From: Rossellomorea aquimaris
GTDB taxonomy: Bacteria > Bacillota > Bacilli > Bacillales > Bacillaceae_B
Direction: 5' to 3'
Assembly (NCBI RefSeq): GCF_003315075.1
Contig: NZ_QNRJ01000030.1
Location: 1-36,855, forward strand
Length of the DNA stretch: 36,855 nt
A program made the position numbers and the translations under genes. Shown piece after piece: positions 1 to 7,608 of the stretch. The notes under the pieces were generated by a model. That model was not told the origin of the DNA, did no database searches, and worked only from the letters and a program-made list of their open reading frames with translations. Each line of letters begins with the position of its first letter. Within the stretch, counting starts at the first letter, position 1.

Positions 1-5
1 TGGAC

Positions 6-129
6 AGGTGAGACCCCGGAGGCGCAGCCGAGGAGGCTCACCGCCAGCCCCGCGGAAAGCGAGCATCCTGTAGCGGAAATCAACTATTACTTTCTTCTCT
101 ACAATAGCCACAAACTTTAGGAAAGAGCT
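6..129. repeat. Left arm of a ~125-bp inverted repeat that bounds the window
   Basis: Read 5'->3', this segment matches the reverse complement of 36731-36855. Roughly the first 85 bases (to about 94) differ at only one place (position 71, T versus G); the remainder diverges slightly up to GAAAGAGC near 129. It is GC-rich in its outer half with internal inverted segments (GGTGAG near 8 and CTCACC near 38), unlike the AT-richer genes nearby. It has no credible ORF. It looks like part of a dispersed Bacillaceae intergenic repeat cut by the window edge; the repeat identity is seen, the family assignment is from memory. Confidence 0.85.
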
Positions 130-146
130 TATATTTAAAAGAATAA

Positions 147-171
147 TGAACGATTTTCATTTCCCTCCGTC
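147..171 (+). promoter_or_regulatory. Candidate ECF (SigY-like) promoter for yxlEFG
   Basis: TGAACG at 147-152 and CGTC at 168-171 are separated by 15 bases, 33 bases before the first start codon. These are the -35 and -10 hexamer cores reported for the B. subtilis SigY autoregulated promoter, and the downstream genes are homologues of the last three genes of the SigY operon. No competing TTGACA/TATAAT pair is obvious. The spacer is at the short end for ECF promoters, so this is a candidate only. Confidence 0.55.
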
Positions 172-203
172 TTATATTTGAAAAACAAAAAGGAGGAATC
201 GAG

Positions 204-419
204 ATGAATGAATTACAAGAAGCATTTCAGGCAATAAATTGGGGGCTTGTTGCTCCTGTCATCCTTATTCAGTTCATACTTATGGTGGTTGCAGTGATTG
301 ATTTGATCCGGATTAAAGCAACGAATGGGCCTAAATGGCTATGGGTTCTCATTATACTGTTTATCAATATCATTGGGCCGGTTGTGTATTTCATTTTTGG
401 AAGGAGACATGATGGATGA
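204..419 (+). CDS. yxlE: YxlE-like small membrane protein (phospholipase D-nuclease N-terminal domain)
   Basis: A 71-residue protein with two hydrophobic segments (about residues 15-35 and 44-66) ending in a short basic tail, the layout of the PLDc_N domain that also forms the N-terminus of cardiolipin synthases. An AAAGGAGGAATC ribosome site precedes the ATG. It overlaps the next gene by ATGA (416-419), so the two are translationally coupled. In B. subtilis yxlE lies between the anti-sigma genes yxlCD and the ABC genes yxlFG of the sigY operon and contributes to negative control of SigY. Here sigY, yxlC and yxlD are absent from the upstream sequence. Symbol is by order and similarity; the molecular role here is inferred. 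Confidence 0.8.
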   Translation: MNELQEAFQAINWGLVAPVILIQFILMVVAVIDLIRIKATNGPKWLWVLIILFINIIGPVVYFIFGRRHDG

Positions 420-1318
420 ACGTATTAGAAGTATCTTCTTTAGAAAAGAAGTATAGGGAAAAGCTTGCCGTAAATAACCTTTCCTTTCAATTAAAACAAG
501 GTCGTTGTACAGCTCTGCTGGGTCCTAATGGTGCAGGGAAAACCACTACCTTAAATATGCTGGCAGGGTTGATTACACCTACTAATGGATCCATTTCAAC
601 AAACGGTTTCTCTAAAGATATACGGCAATTGATAGGCTACCTGCCCCAATATCCTTCCTTTTTTGAATGGATGTCAGGAAAAGAATTTCTCACTTTTTCC
701 GGTGAAATCTCAGGATTAACCAGGAAAACATCCCAATATCGATGTGAAGAGCTTTTAGAGTTAGTCGGTTTGCTGGAAGGAAAGAATCGAAGAATTGGTC
801 AATATTCGGGTGGAATGAAGCAGCGTTTAGGGATAGCTCAAGCTCTTATTCATAAGCCGAAGCTTTTAATCCTTGATGAACCTGTATCTGCCTTAGATCC
901 TTTCGGGAGGAGAGAAGTCCTGGAGCTGTTAAAAAAGTTAAAGAAGGAAACGACGATCCTTTTTTCTACACATATTTTAAATGATGCAGAACAGGTTTGT
1001 GAGGACGTGTTGTTCTTGCACGGTGGAGTCCTGATTGAAGAAGGGCCTCTTTTAGAAGTAAAGGAAAGGCACCAGACACCGAGATTGAACCTGTACTTTA
1101 ACGAAGATAGCGAAAAGTATAAGCCGTATCTGCTGCAAAAAGATTGGGTTCATCATCTTGTAGCAGAAGGAAATCGTCTCTCTTTCGAAGTAAGTGAACT
1201 GGAGAGGGACAGAGCGAGAATCTTTTCAATGATCTCAGAAAATCATTGGGGAGTAACAAGATTGGAAACAAGTGAACAGAGCCTTGAAGAACTATTCATG
1301 GAGGTGATCAAAGTATGA
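416..1318 (+). CDS. yxlF: ABC transporter ATP-binding protein, YxlF type
   Basis: A 300-residue nucleotide-binding subunit of an ABC-2 type exporter. Walker A GPNGAGKTT is at residues 36-44, the signature SGGMKQ at 131-136, Walker B LLILDEP at 150-156, and the H-loop histidine in FSTHIL follows. The region after about residue 215 is the C-terminal extension typical of CcmA/NatA-like ATPases. It starts in the ATGA overlap with yxlE and ends in an ATGA overlap with the permease (1315-1318). It should energise the permease encoded next. The exported substrate is unknown; in B. subtilis the pair is part of the SigY system. Confidence 0.9.
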   Translation: MNVLEVSSLEKKYREKLAVNNLSFQLKQGRCTALLGPNGAGKTTTLNMLAGLITPTNGSISTNGFSKDIRQLIGYLPQYPSFFEWMSGKEFLTFSGEISGLTRKTSQYRCEELLELVGLLEGKNRRIGQYSGGMKQRLGIAQALIHKPKLLILDEPVSALDPFGRREVLELLKKLKKETTILFSTHILNDAEQVCEDVLFLHGGVLIEEGPLLEVKERHQTPRLNLYFNEDSEKYKPYLLQKDWVHHLVAEGNRLSFEVSELERDRARIFSMISENHWGVTRLETSEQSLEELFMEVIKV

Positions 1319-2091
1319 AAACATGCTGGATTCTATTCAGAAAAGAAATGCTGGAACTAACACGGAATTATAAATTGATTTGGATGCCCATCGTATTCAT
1401 TTTATTTGGGTTAACGGAACCATTGACGGCCTTTTATTTACCAGACATTCTACAATCAGTAGGAGATCTGCCGGAAGGAACGGTCATCAGCATTCCAACG
1501 CCCTCATCTGAAGAAGTATTATTGTCGACCATCAGTCAGTTTAATACCTTTGGCGTCCTCATCATCGTATTAGGATTCATGGGAATGATTGCGGGAGAGA
1601 GAAAGAGCGGAAATGCTGTAATGGTACTGGTGAAGCCCGTCTCATACGCATCTTATATTTATTCCAAATGGATGGCTGCATTTGTTCTGGTGTGGGTCTC
1701 CTATGGCCTTGGGATGCTCTCGGGTTGGTATTATATTCATGTATTATTTAGCGGAATTGATTTTACCTCATTCGTGCAGGGATTCTTCGTCTATGGCTTG
1801 TGGCTTACCTTTATCTTAACAATGGTCCTTTTCTTTAGTAGTTTAGTAAAAACGTCTGGCCTGGCAGCATTCTTTACGATCGGGATCGCCATATTATTAA
1901 CCTTTGTGTCAGGGTTCATGACCAGAACCTTAAAGTGGTCCCCAAGTCAGCTAACCAACTATGTGAATGAAGTCATCCTTCACAACACGTGGCCGGATCA
2001 CCTGACAGGGACCATCATCCTTACTACCATCCTTTGCCTGGCCATCCTGCTCATATCACCACCACTCTATAAGAAAAAAGATTTAATCTGA
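1315..2091 (+). CDS. yxlG: ABC-2 type permease, YxlG type
   Basis: A 258-residue integral membrane protein with about six hydrophobic segments: near residues 22-42, 75-95, 115-140, 150-175, 180-200 and 230-250. A 35-residue extracytoplasmic loop between the first two segments carries the sequence around PEGTVISIPTPS. The length and topology fit ABC-2 permeases that pair with NatA-like ATPases. It overlaps yxlF by four bases, so YxlF is its partner. No clear terminator follows: a weak hairpin near 2100-2115 lacks a T-tract. Confidence 0.85.
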   Translation: MKTCWILFRKEMLELTRNYKLIWMPIVFILFGLTEPLTAFYLPDILQSVGDLPEGTVISIPTPSSEEVLLSTISQFNTFGVLIIVLGFMGMIAGERKSGNAVMVLVKPVSYASYIYSKWMAAFVLVWVSYGLGMLSGWYYIHVLFSGIDFTSFVQGFFVYGLWLTFILTMVLFFSSLVKTSGLAAFFTIGIAILLTFVSGFMTRTLKWSPSQLTNYVNEVILHNTWPDHLTGTIILTTILCLAILLISPPLYKKKDLI

Positions 2092-2188
2092 CCAAGTCAT
2101 CTCTATTTTTAGAGGGACGGACCTCAATTAAAGTAAAAGGATTACCTTATTTTATGTCGAATAATGGTAATAGAAGGGAGGAGGCTGC

Positions 2189-3067
2189 ATGATAGAACTT
2201 CAATACACCCATAAGGTAAACAAATTGATTCAAAACGCCCATATGATTGCCGAAAGGAATCATCATACAAGCATTCAAAGTATGGATCTATATTTAGGAG
2301 CCGCTCACGTAAAAGAAGGTACTCTAAGGGAGATGTATCACCTTTTGGAACCCTATATGGAACAGATAGAAAACATATTGAAAATCATTCCTTCGGAGCC
2401 TTCAGATACAGAACGAATGGATCGCTTTTCCATTCCATTATCAACCCACGCAAGAAAGGTATGGAACACATCGATTGAAGTCATGAAAAGATACAATCAA
2501 ACGTTTTTAAACGAAGGTCATATTATTAAAGCGTTTTACGCCCATCTACCAGAACATCCTCAGGTCCAAAAAGAGCTTGATGCTATACCTCATGAAAGGA
2601 TTATCCGGTCTGTTACTACAGCGCGGGATTTGACGGTTTATTTATTGAACAAAGATTGGAGATATGAAGTGAACCCTGAATTCCAAATCAGACCTGTTCA
2701 GGCTGAAGATGAAAAGGAACTATTGGTATGGGTTGAGGAGCATTTTGGAGGATCATGGTCAAAAACGTTGTTACAGGCCTTTCAATCATCCGAGGAATTT
2801 ATCCCGATTATCAAAGCGGAAGAAAAAGGTGAATTAATTGGATTTGCAGCCTTTGATGTGTATAAAAATAAAAAAGGGATTTACGGGCCGATGGGGGTGC
2901 TCCCAGTCACTCGTCATAAAGGAGTGGGAAAAGGACTCCTTTATCATGCATTACAGTGCATGCAAGAAAAAGGGTATATGTACGCTGTATTAAAAGAAGC
3001 CGGACCCATCGAATTCTATGAAAAGAAGTGTAACGCTAAGCTAATCCCTGTGGAGAATGATGAATGA
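2189..3067 (+). CDS. Fusion of ClpN-like repeats with a GNAT acetyltransferase
   Basis: A 292-residue two-part protein. Residues about 1-145 resemble the double helical repeat of the Clp ATPase N-terminal domain: the first repeat starts at YTHKVNKLIQNAHMIAE, the second at LSTHARKVWNTSIEVMK, each followed by a histidine-containing helix (TSIQSMDLYLGAAH and FLNEGHIIKAFYAH). Residues about 165-292 form a GNAT fold with the acetyl-CoA loop RHKGVGKG at 242-249 and a C-terminal EFYEKKCNAKLIP segment typical of the last strands. No ATPase domain is present. A GGGAGGAGG ribosome site precedes the ATG. ClpN domains bind adaptors or substrates of Clp proteases, so targeting of acetylation to such clients is a speculation. 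Substrate unknown. Confidence 0.75.
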   Translation: MIELQYTHKVNKLIQNAHMIAERNHHTSIQSMDLYLGAAHVKEGTLREMYHLLEPYMEQIENILKIIPSEPSDTERMDRFSIPLSTHARKVWNTSIEVMKRYNQTFLNEGHIIKAFYAHLPEHPQVQKELDAIPHERIIRSVTTARDLTVYLLNKDWRYEVNPEFQIRPVQAEDEKELLVWVEEHFGGSWSKTLLQAFQSSEEFIPIIKAEEKGELIGFAAFDVYKNKKGIYGPMGVLPVTRHKGVGKGLLYHALQCMQEKGYMYAVLKEAGPIEFYEKKCNAKLIPVENDE

Positions 3068-3217
3068 GCGAGAGTCACAAACATCAAGAATGAATCAATC
3101 AGGGGCTTGATCAGTGAGCAAGTTAGTACACATTCTTACTATTTTGTGGGAAAATAAAGTCGTTTATTCGATACGGGTGACGAATATTCTTGCATCATTA
3201 GGGAGGTAGACAAGAAG

Positions 3218-4093
3218 ATGATGATTGAAAATACAGGACTCGTTCTCGAAGGTGGAGGAATGAGAGGGATATACACGGCGGGAGCATTGGAATACTTCCT
3301 TGAAAGAGGCATTGAATTTCCTTATGTTGTCGGAGTATCTGCGGGTGCATGTAATGCAGCATCCTATTTATCCAAGCAAAATGGACGCAATAAAAAGGTG
3401 AATGTAGACTTTATCCGTGATCCGAAATATTTATCTTGGCGAAACTACTGGAAAACAGGAGAGTTATTTGGAATGGATTATGTGTTTGATGAAATTCCAA
3501 ATAAGCTGGTCCCTTTCGATTATGAAGCTTTTTACTCTAATTCAACCGAATTTATTGTCGGAACCACAGATTGTCATACAGGAAAACCGGCGTATTTCTC
3601 AAGAAGAGAATATGGGGAGGATCTTCTTACGATTATCCGTGCGTCAAGTTCCCTGCCATTCGTCGCTCCGATCGTTGAATTTGAATCCCGTCATCTTCTC
3701 GATGGAGGAATAAGTGACCCTGTTCCCATCGGAAAAGCTGAGCAGGACGGGTTTAAGAAAAATGTAGTCATTCTAACTAGAAACAAGGGCTATTATAAAA
3801 AGCCTTCACGATTTTCTTTCCTTGTGAAAAGAAAGTATCCTGGGTATCCTGAATTACATAAGACGATGTTTAACCGGTACTTGCGTTACAATCAAACAAT
3901 CAAGGAATTAGAAACGAGAGAAAAGAATGGAGACGTCCTGATCATTCAACCTCAACATCCATTAAAAGTAAGCCGTATTGAAAAAAATCCACAAAAGCTG
4001 GACGAATTGTACTGGCAAGGCTATCATGATGCAGAGGCTAAAGATAAAAAAATAATGGAATGGAATCGCTCAGCCACTCCAGTGCACTCATAA
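3218..4093 (+). CDS. Patatin-like phospholipase family protein
   Basis: A 291-residue serine hydrolase with the full patatin signature. The oxyanion loop EGGGMRG is at residues 11-17, the nucleophile elbow GVSAG at 39-43 (Ser41), and the catalytic aspartate in LDGGISDP at 161-168 (Asp162), which makes the Ser/Asp dyad. No signal peptide or membrane segment is visible, so it is probably cytosolic or peripheral, as for the bacterial YjjU-type branch. Two ATGs occur in tandem at 3218 and 3221; the AGGGAGG site at about 3200-3206 serves either. The gene stands alone with a probable terminator behind it. Natural lipid substrate unknown. Confidence 0.88.
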   Translation: MMIENTGLVLEGGGMRGIYTAGALEYFLERGIEFPYVVGVSAGACNAASYLSKQNGRNKKVNVDFIRDPKYLSWRNYWKTGELFGMDYVFDEIPNKLVPFDYEAFYSNSTEFIVGTTDCHTGKPAYFSRREYGEDLLTIIRASSSLPFVAPIVEFESRHLLDGGISDPVPIGKAEQDGFKKNVVILTRNKGYYKKPSRFSFLVKRKYPGYPELHKTMFNRYLRYNQTIKELETREKNGDVLIIQPQHPLKVSRIEKNPQKLDELYWQGYHDAEAKDKKIMEWNRSATPVHS

Positions 4094-4100
4094 CATATAA

Positions 4101-4163
4101 GCCAACCTATGACAGAAAGTCTTCTCTTCTCTTTTAAGAGGGTTCTGCAAGCGTTGGTTTTTT
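4101..4163 (+). terminator. Probable intrinsic terminator of the patatin gene
   Basis: CCAAC (4102-4106) pairs with GTTGG (4153-4157), and CAGAA pairs with TTCTG inside it, followed by a run of six to seven T. The stem is interrupted by bulges, so confidence is moderate. Confidence 0.5.
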
Positions 4164-4234
4164 CTATTTGAATGGTCTATTTAAGGGATTTATACATACA
4201 TATGATAGAGATTCCTTGAAAGGACGAGCATTTC

Positions 4235-4930
4235 ATGAACCTCTACCAAATCTACAAAAATGAACAATATACGTTGCTTTATCGAAGTATCATGTATTTT
4301 CTCATAGGTGTAGGAATGCTGATTGTGACCAGACAGTTATATTATTTTCCCCTGTTAATCTTTATACCTGCGTGTTCAAATCTTTATCTCAGTTTTAGTA
4401 TGAAGAAGGAGCTAAAGAAAGCGACCCGATTATTTTATGAAACAATACCTGTATCCCGCCATTCATTAGTCGGAGTTCATACGAAAGAAGGTTCCTATTA
4501 CTTAAAGACGAATGGATGGTCAGAATACTTCATTCAAAGAACGTCCTTGATCAATAACCCAAAACACTATATGCTTCACCGAAAACATAAGCACCCGCTG
4601 CCATTCTTAAAATGGAGCAGATCCATGAAAATCGATAAGGGGGGAGCGGGTAAGGTTTTTCACTTGAAATACCAGAGCTCTACTGCTATTGAATGGCGAA
4701 GTGACGAGGGTGACACGATTATCATCTATAAAGGAAACAAACGATGGATCTTGAATTATAATAAAAAAAATTATTTATCCTTACAAAAGGGATATCTTCC
4801 TCAAAGTGTTCAAAAGCTCTTTGACTATCACCATAGTTATGTTTCTTTTTATGAAACATATAGCGAGGAACTGGATTGGCTTCTTATTTTCCTGTGGTAT
4901 GTAGACAGTGATTATTTTCTTACCGCATAG
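4235..4930 (+). CDS. Uncharacterised protein with N-terminal membrane hairpin
   Basis: A 231-residue protein. Two hydrophobic stretches near residues 17-33 and 36-54 form a probable membrane hairpin; the rest is a soluble, basic and aromatic-rich region (residues about 65-231) predicted to be mostly beta strand from its alternating pattern. The layout and length resemble Bacillaceae proteins annotated as tubby C-terminal-domain-like, but I cannot confirm that from motifs. GAAAGGACGAGC lies upstream of the ATG. No operon partner: the next gene starts 56 bases on with its own strong ribosome site. Function unknown. Confidence 0.65.
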   Translation: MNLYQIYKNEQYTLLYRSIMYFLIGVGMLIVTRQLYYFPLLIFIPACSNLYLSFSMKKELKKATRLFYETIPVSRHSLVGVHTKEGSYYLKTNGWSEYFIQRTSLINNPKHYMLHRKHKHPLPFLKWSRSMKIDKGGAGKVFHLKYQSSTAIEWRSDEGDTIIIYKGNKRWILNYNKKNYLSLQKGYLPQSVQKLFDYHHSYVSFYETYSEELDWLLIFLWYVDSDYFLTA

Positions 4931-4986
4931 TAATCCTTTTTATTCATTTGGGTACGCTAAAAAGGAACATTTGTGGAGGTGAGATG

Positions 4987-5307
4987 ATGAATGCTGATTA
5001 CAAACCATGTTTGACGGCTTTGCAACGATGTCTTGAAGCATGTAATGTATGCTATCATGCATCCCTTAAGGAAGAAAAAGCGATGATGACGTGCATTGAA
5101 CTGGACCGGGAATGTGCGGATATTTGTTCCTATGCCATTCATGCCATGCAGCGAAGCAGTAAATTTGTTCAACAAATTCTGGTCCTTTGCGCAGAAATCT
5201 GTGATGCGTGTGGAACAGAATGTAATTCTCATGATCAACAGCATTGTAAAGACTGCGCTAAAGCCTGTTTTGAATGTGCGGAAGAATGCAGAAAGCAATT
5301 AGCATAG
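4987..5307 (+). CDS. Cysteine-rich four-helix-bundle copper-storage-like protein (Csp/YhjQ type)
   Basis: A 106-residue protein with 16 cysteines, at 8, 15, 19, 22, 36, 43, 47, 68, 72, 75, 79, 87, 90, 94, 97 and 101. They fall in CxxxC and CxxC spacings along amphipathic helices, the pattern of the DUF326/Csp3 proteins that hold Cu(I) in the core of a four-helix bundle. There is no signal peptide, so it would be a cytosolic store, as B. subtilis YhjQ. I place the start at 4987 because GGAGG at 4975-4979 is then 7 bases away; ATG 4984 is too close, and the in-frame upstream start at 4948 has no site. A terminator follows. Copper binding is inferred from family. Confidence 0.88.
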   Translation: MNADYKPCLTALQRCLEACNVCYHASLKEEKAMMTCIELDRECADICSYAIHAMQRSSKFVQQILVLCAEICDACGTECNSHDQQHCKDCAKACFECAEECRKQLA

Positions 5308-5317
5308 TATGTGAAGG

Positions 5318-5347
5318 ATGCTTCTATTAAGTAGAGGCATTTTTTTT
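5318..5347 (+). terminator. Intrinsic terminator after the Csp-like gene
   Basis: ATGCTTCTA and TAGAGGCAT form a 9-bp stem with one G-T pair, followed by eight T. Confidence 0.8.
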
Positions 5348-5462
5348 AACCTTGTCACTCATCCTGTACATCTGATTTATGGTTGCAGTCGGGATCAGAG
5401 AGGTGTTTGCGATATAGTATTCAAAAAATTAGTACAAAAATAAAATTTTAGAGCTCCTTACA

Positions 5463-5500
5463 TGATTTCATTGATGAAACTATGATAGAATAATGATAAT
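5463..5500 (+). promoter_or_regulatory. Candidate SigA promoter(s) of the riboflavin operon
   Basis: Two overlapping possibilities lie just before the riboswitch. TATGATAGAAT (5481-5491) fits an extended -10 element with a poor -35. TTGATG (5471-5476) and GATAAT (5495-5500) form a pair with an 18-base spacer. Either would start the transcript within about 15 bases of the aptamer. Confidence 0.45.
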
Positions 5501-5510
5501 CGAATAGGTT

Positions 5511-5652
5511 TCCTTCGGGGCAGGGTGAAATTCCCTACCGGCGGTGATGAGCACATGCTCTTAGTCCGTGACCCGGCTAATGTAAATTAGACGGTGGATT
5601 TGGTGAAATTCCAAAGCCGACAGTGAAAGTCTGGATGGGAGAAGGAACGGCA
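5511..5652 (+). promoter_or_regulatory. FMN riboswitch (RFN element)
   Basis: The conserved RFN landmarks occur in order: GGGGCAGGGTGAAATTCCC near 5517-5535, ACCGGCGGTGATGAGC, AGTCCGTGACCCG, GGTGGATTTGGTGAAATTCC, then CCGACAGT and TGGATGGGAGAAGGA. The closing stem P1 pairs TCCTTC (5511-5516) with GAAGGA (5641-5646). This aptamer binds FMN and, in Bacillus, shuts off the riboflavin operon by transcription termination. A strong terminator at 5753-5788 stands between it and ribD, which fits that mechanism. Confidence 0.97.
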
Positions 5653-5752
5653 GTATTTACTTGATCTAGACGCGAGTAGTCTATCTTTTTTAGGGGGATT
5701 TTTTTCCCAAAAAAGAAATCATGTGAATACTTTATTCAGTCATGCCAACTTC

Positions 5753-5788
5753 CCCCAAGTAAAAACTTACTTGGGGTTTATTTATTTT
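5753..5788 (+). terminator. Riboswitch-controlled terminator before ribD
   Basis: CCCCAAGTAA (5753-5762) and TTACTTGGGG (5767-5776) form a perfect 10-bp stem with loop AAAC, followed by TTTATTTATTTT. A second possible hairpin (CTTTTTTAGGG with CCCAAAAAAG, about 5686-5714) lies between aptamer and terminator and may belong to the expression platform. Confidence 0.9.
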
Positions 5789-5823
5789 AGAATAATAGTA
5801 ATGAGTGAAGGGAGGTAAAACGT

Positions 5824-6909
5824 TTGAACGATTCACCATATATGAAGCTTGCCCTCTCAATGGCAAAGACCACCCAAGGTCAAACATCGCCCAATCCTGC
5901 CGTAGGAGCGGTCGTGGTGAAAAATGGAGAAGTCGTTGGGATGGGTGCGCACCTCAAAGCAGGAGAAGGTCATGCAGAGGTTCATGCCATAAAGATGGCA
6001 GGAGACAAAGCAAAGGGGAGTGACGTCTATGTTACGTTGGAACCATGTTCTCATTACGGGAAAACACCTCCTTGTTCACAGCTGCTGATTTCAAGCGGAG
6101 TGAGGCGAGTTCATATTGCCGGCACAGATCCAAATCCCCTTGTCGCGGGAAGAGGAATCCAACAGTTGAGGGATGCAGGCATAGAAGTAATGGTCGGGGA
6201 GCTTGAAGAAGAAGCACTCGAACTAAATAAGCACTTTTTCCATTTCATTCAATACGGCACGCCTTATGTAACCCTTAAGACAGCTGTTACATTAGACGGG
6301 AAAACAGCTTCAGCTTCAGGAGATAGCAAATGGATTACGTCAGAAGCTTCACGCACAGATGTCCACTATGATCGTCACAGGCATGACGCGATATTAGTAG
6401 GAGTCAATACCGTTATTCAGGATAACCCACACCTTACCACCCGTTTGCCCCAAGGTGGAAAAAACCCCATTCGAATCATATTAGATACCTATTTACGAAC
6501 ACCTCTCCACTCCCATGTAGTGAGAGACTCGGACATGAGGACGCTCATCTTCACGGGCAGTTCTGTCAATGAAGAACAGAAGCGGCCCTATATGGAATCA
6601 GGCTGCCAAATCATCACCCTTTCAGAAGAAAGGATGGACATTCACACAGTATTAAAAGAACTGGGTGCCCGGAATATCGGATCCCTTTATGTAGAAGGTG
6701 GATCTACTATTCATTCTTCCTTTTTAAAGGAAAAAGCCTTTCAGGAATTGATTATGTACATGTCACCAAAGCTTGTAGGCGGAAGCTCTGCCTTCACCAG
6801 TTTTGGAGGGGAAGGTTTCCCGACCATTGCAGAAGGTCTTGAAATGGAGATTAAGAGCCTTGGACGAGTAGGAAACGACATTAAAATTGTTGCTATGCCT
6901 AAGATTTAA
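5824..6909 (+). CDS. ribD: RibD: diaminohydroxyphosphoribosylaminopyrimidine deaminase / 5-amino-6-(5-phosphoribosylamino)uracil reductase
   Basis: A 361-residue bifunctional enzyme for steps two and three of riboflavin synthesis from GTP. The N-terminal deaminase (about 1-145) has the zinc and catalytic residues of the cytidine-deaminase fold: HAEVHA (His50, Glu52) and PCSHYGKTPPC (Cys75, Cys84). The C-terminal NADPH-dependent reductase (about 146-361) starts at YVTLKTAVTLDGK and includes GDSKWITSE and the VEGGS motif. The start is TTG at 5824, 8 bases after GGAGG (5811-5815); the first ATG is six codons on and has no site. Length equals B. subtilis RibD. First gene of ribD-E-BA-H. Confidence 0.97.
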   Translation: MNDSPYMKLALSMAKTTQGQTSPNPAVGAVVVKNGEVVGMGAHLKAGEGHAEVHAIKMAGDKAKGSDVYVTLEPCSHYGKTPPCSQLLISSGVRRVHIAGTDPNPLVAGRGIQQLRDAGIEVMVGELEEEALELNKHFFHFIQYGTPYVTLKTAVTLDGKTASASGDSKWITSEASRTDVHYDRHRHDAILVGVNTVIQDNPHLTTRLPQGGKNPIRIILDTYLRTPLHSHVVRDSDMRTLIFTGSSVNEEQKRPYMESGCQIITLSEERMDIHTVLKELGARNIGSLYVEGGSTIHSSFLKEKAFQELIMYMSPKLVGGSSAFTSFGGEGFPTIAEGLEMEIKSLGRVGNDIKIVAMPKI

Positions 6910-6934
6910 CCTTTATTGAAAGGAGGAGAAAGGG

Positions 6935-7591
6935 ATGTTTACTGGAATCATTGAAGAAATAGGATCAATTGAACGCATGAAAAAATCCTCCTCATCCATG
7001 GAACTGACGATAACGGCGGGACGCGTTCTGGAAGACGTTCATATTGGAGATAGCATCAGTGTGAATGGTGTCTGTTTAACCGTTACTTCATTCAGCTCCA
7101 GGCAATTTCAAGTGGACGTGATGCCTGAAACCTTCGAAGGCACAACGCTGCGCAATCTATCCCATGGTTCTAAAGTGAACCTGGAGAGGGCGATGGCTGC
7201 AAACGGTCGTTTCGGCGGGCATTTCGTTAATGGGCACGTCGATGGAATAGGGACGATCGTTAGAATAGAGAAAGTTGAAAATGCCTGGTATATGGACATT
7301 TCCATACCGGAAAATCAGAGTCATTTATTTATCATGAAGGGCTCTGTCGCAATAGACGGCACTTCTCTTACTGTGTTTGATGTGAAAAATAATACCATTA
7401 CGATTTCCTTGATCCCGCAAACGAGAGGGGACACGGTTCTTGGCGAGAAGAAAGTAGGGGACCGTGTCAATATTGAATGTGATGTAATGGCGAAATACTT
7501 TCATCGCTTCTATGAAGCAAAGGAAGAGTCTAAGAGCACTTCAAGCCGCATGAGCTATGAATTTTTAAGTCAAAATGGTTTTGCTGACTAA
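6935..7591 (+). CDS. ribE: Riboflavin synthase alpha subunit
   Basis: A 218-residue enzyme that converts two molecules of 6,7-dimethyl-8-ribityllumazine to riboflavin and a pyrimidinedione. It shows the internal duplication of the family: a lumazine-binding barrel from [10 protein letters not shown] to about residue 97, and a second from [13 protein letters not shown] to about 190. SVNGVCLTV and AIDGTSLTV are the equivalent ligand-site motifs of the two halves. GAAAGGAGGAGAAAGGG precedes the ATG, 25 bases after ribD. The product acts together with the RibH capsid encoded downstream. Confidence 0.97.
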   Translation: MFTGIIEEIGSIERMKKSSSSMELTITAGRVLEDVHIGDSISVNGVCLTVTSFSSRQFQVDVMPETFEGTTLRNLSHGSKVNLERAMAANGRFGGHFVNGHVDGIGTIVRIEKVENAWYMDISIPENQSHLFIMKGSVAIDGTSLTVFDVKNNTITISLIPQTRGDTVLGEKKVGDRVNIECDVMAKYFHRFYEAKEESKSTSSRMSYEFLSQNGFAD

Positions 7592-7608
7592 TAGGGAGGG
7601 GTTGCCCC

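Noticed and set aside
3160..3190. SigB promoter (GTTT...GGGT) before the patatin gene
   Set aside because: The spacer is about 7 bases, not 12-15.
5686..5714. Independent terminator in the rib leader
   Set aside because: The A/T-rich pairing CTTTTTTAGGG/CCCAAAAAAG is more likely part of the expression platform; the real terminator is 5753-5788.
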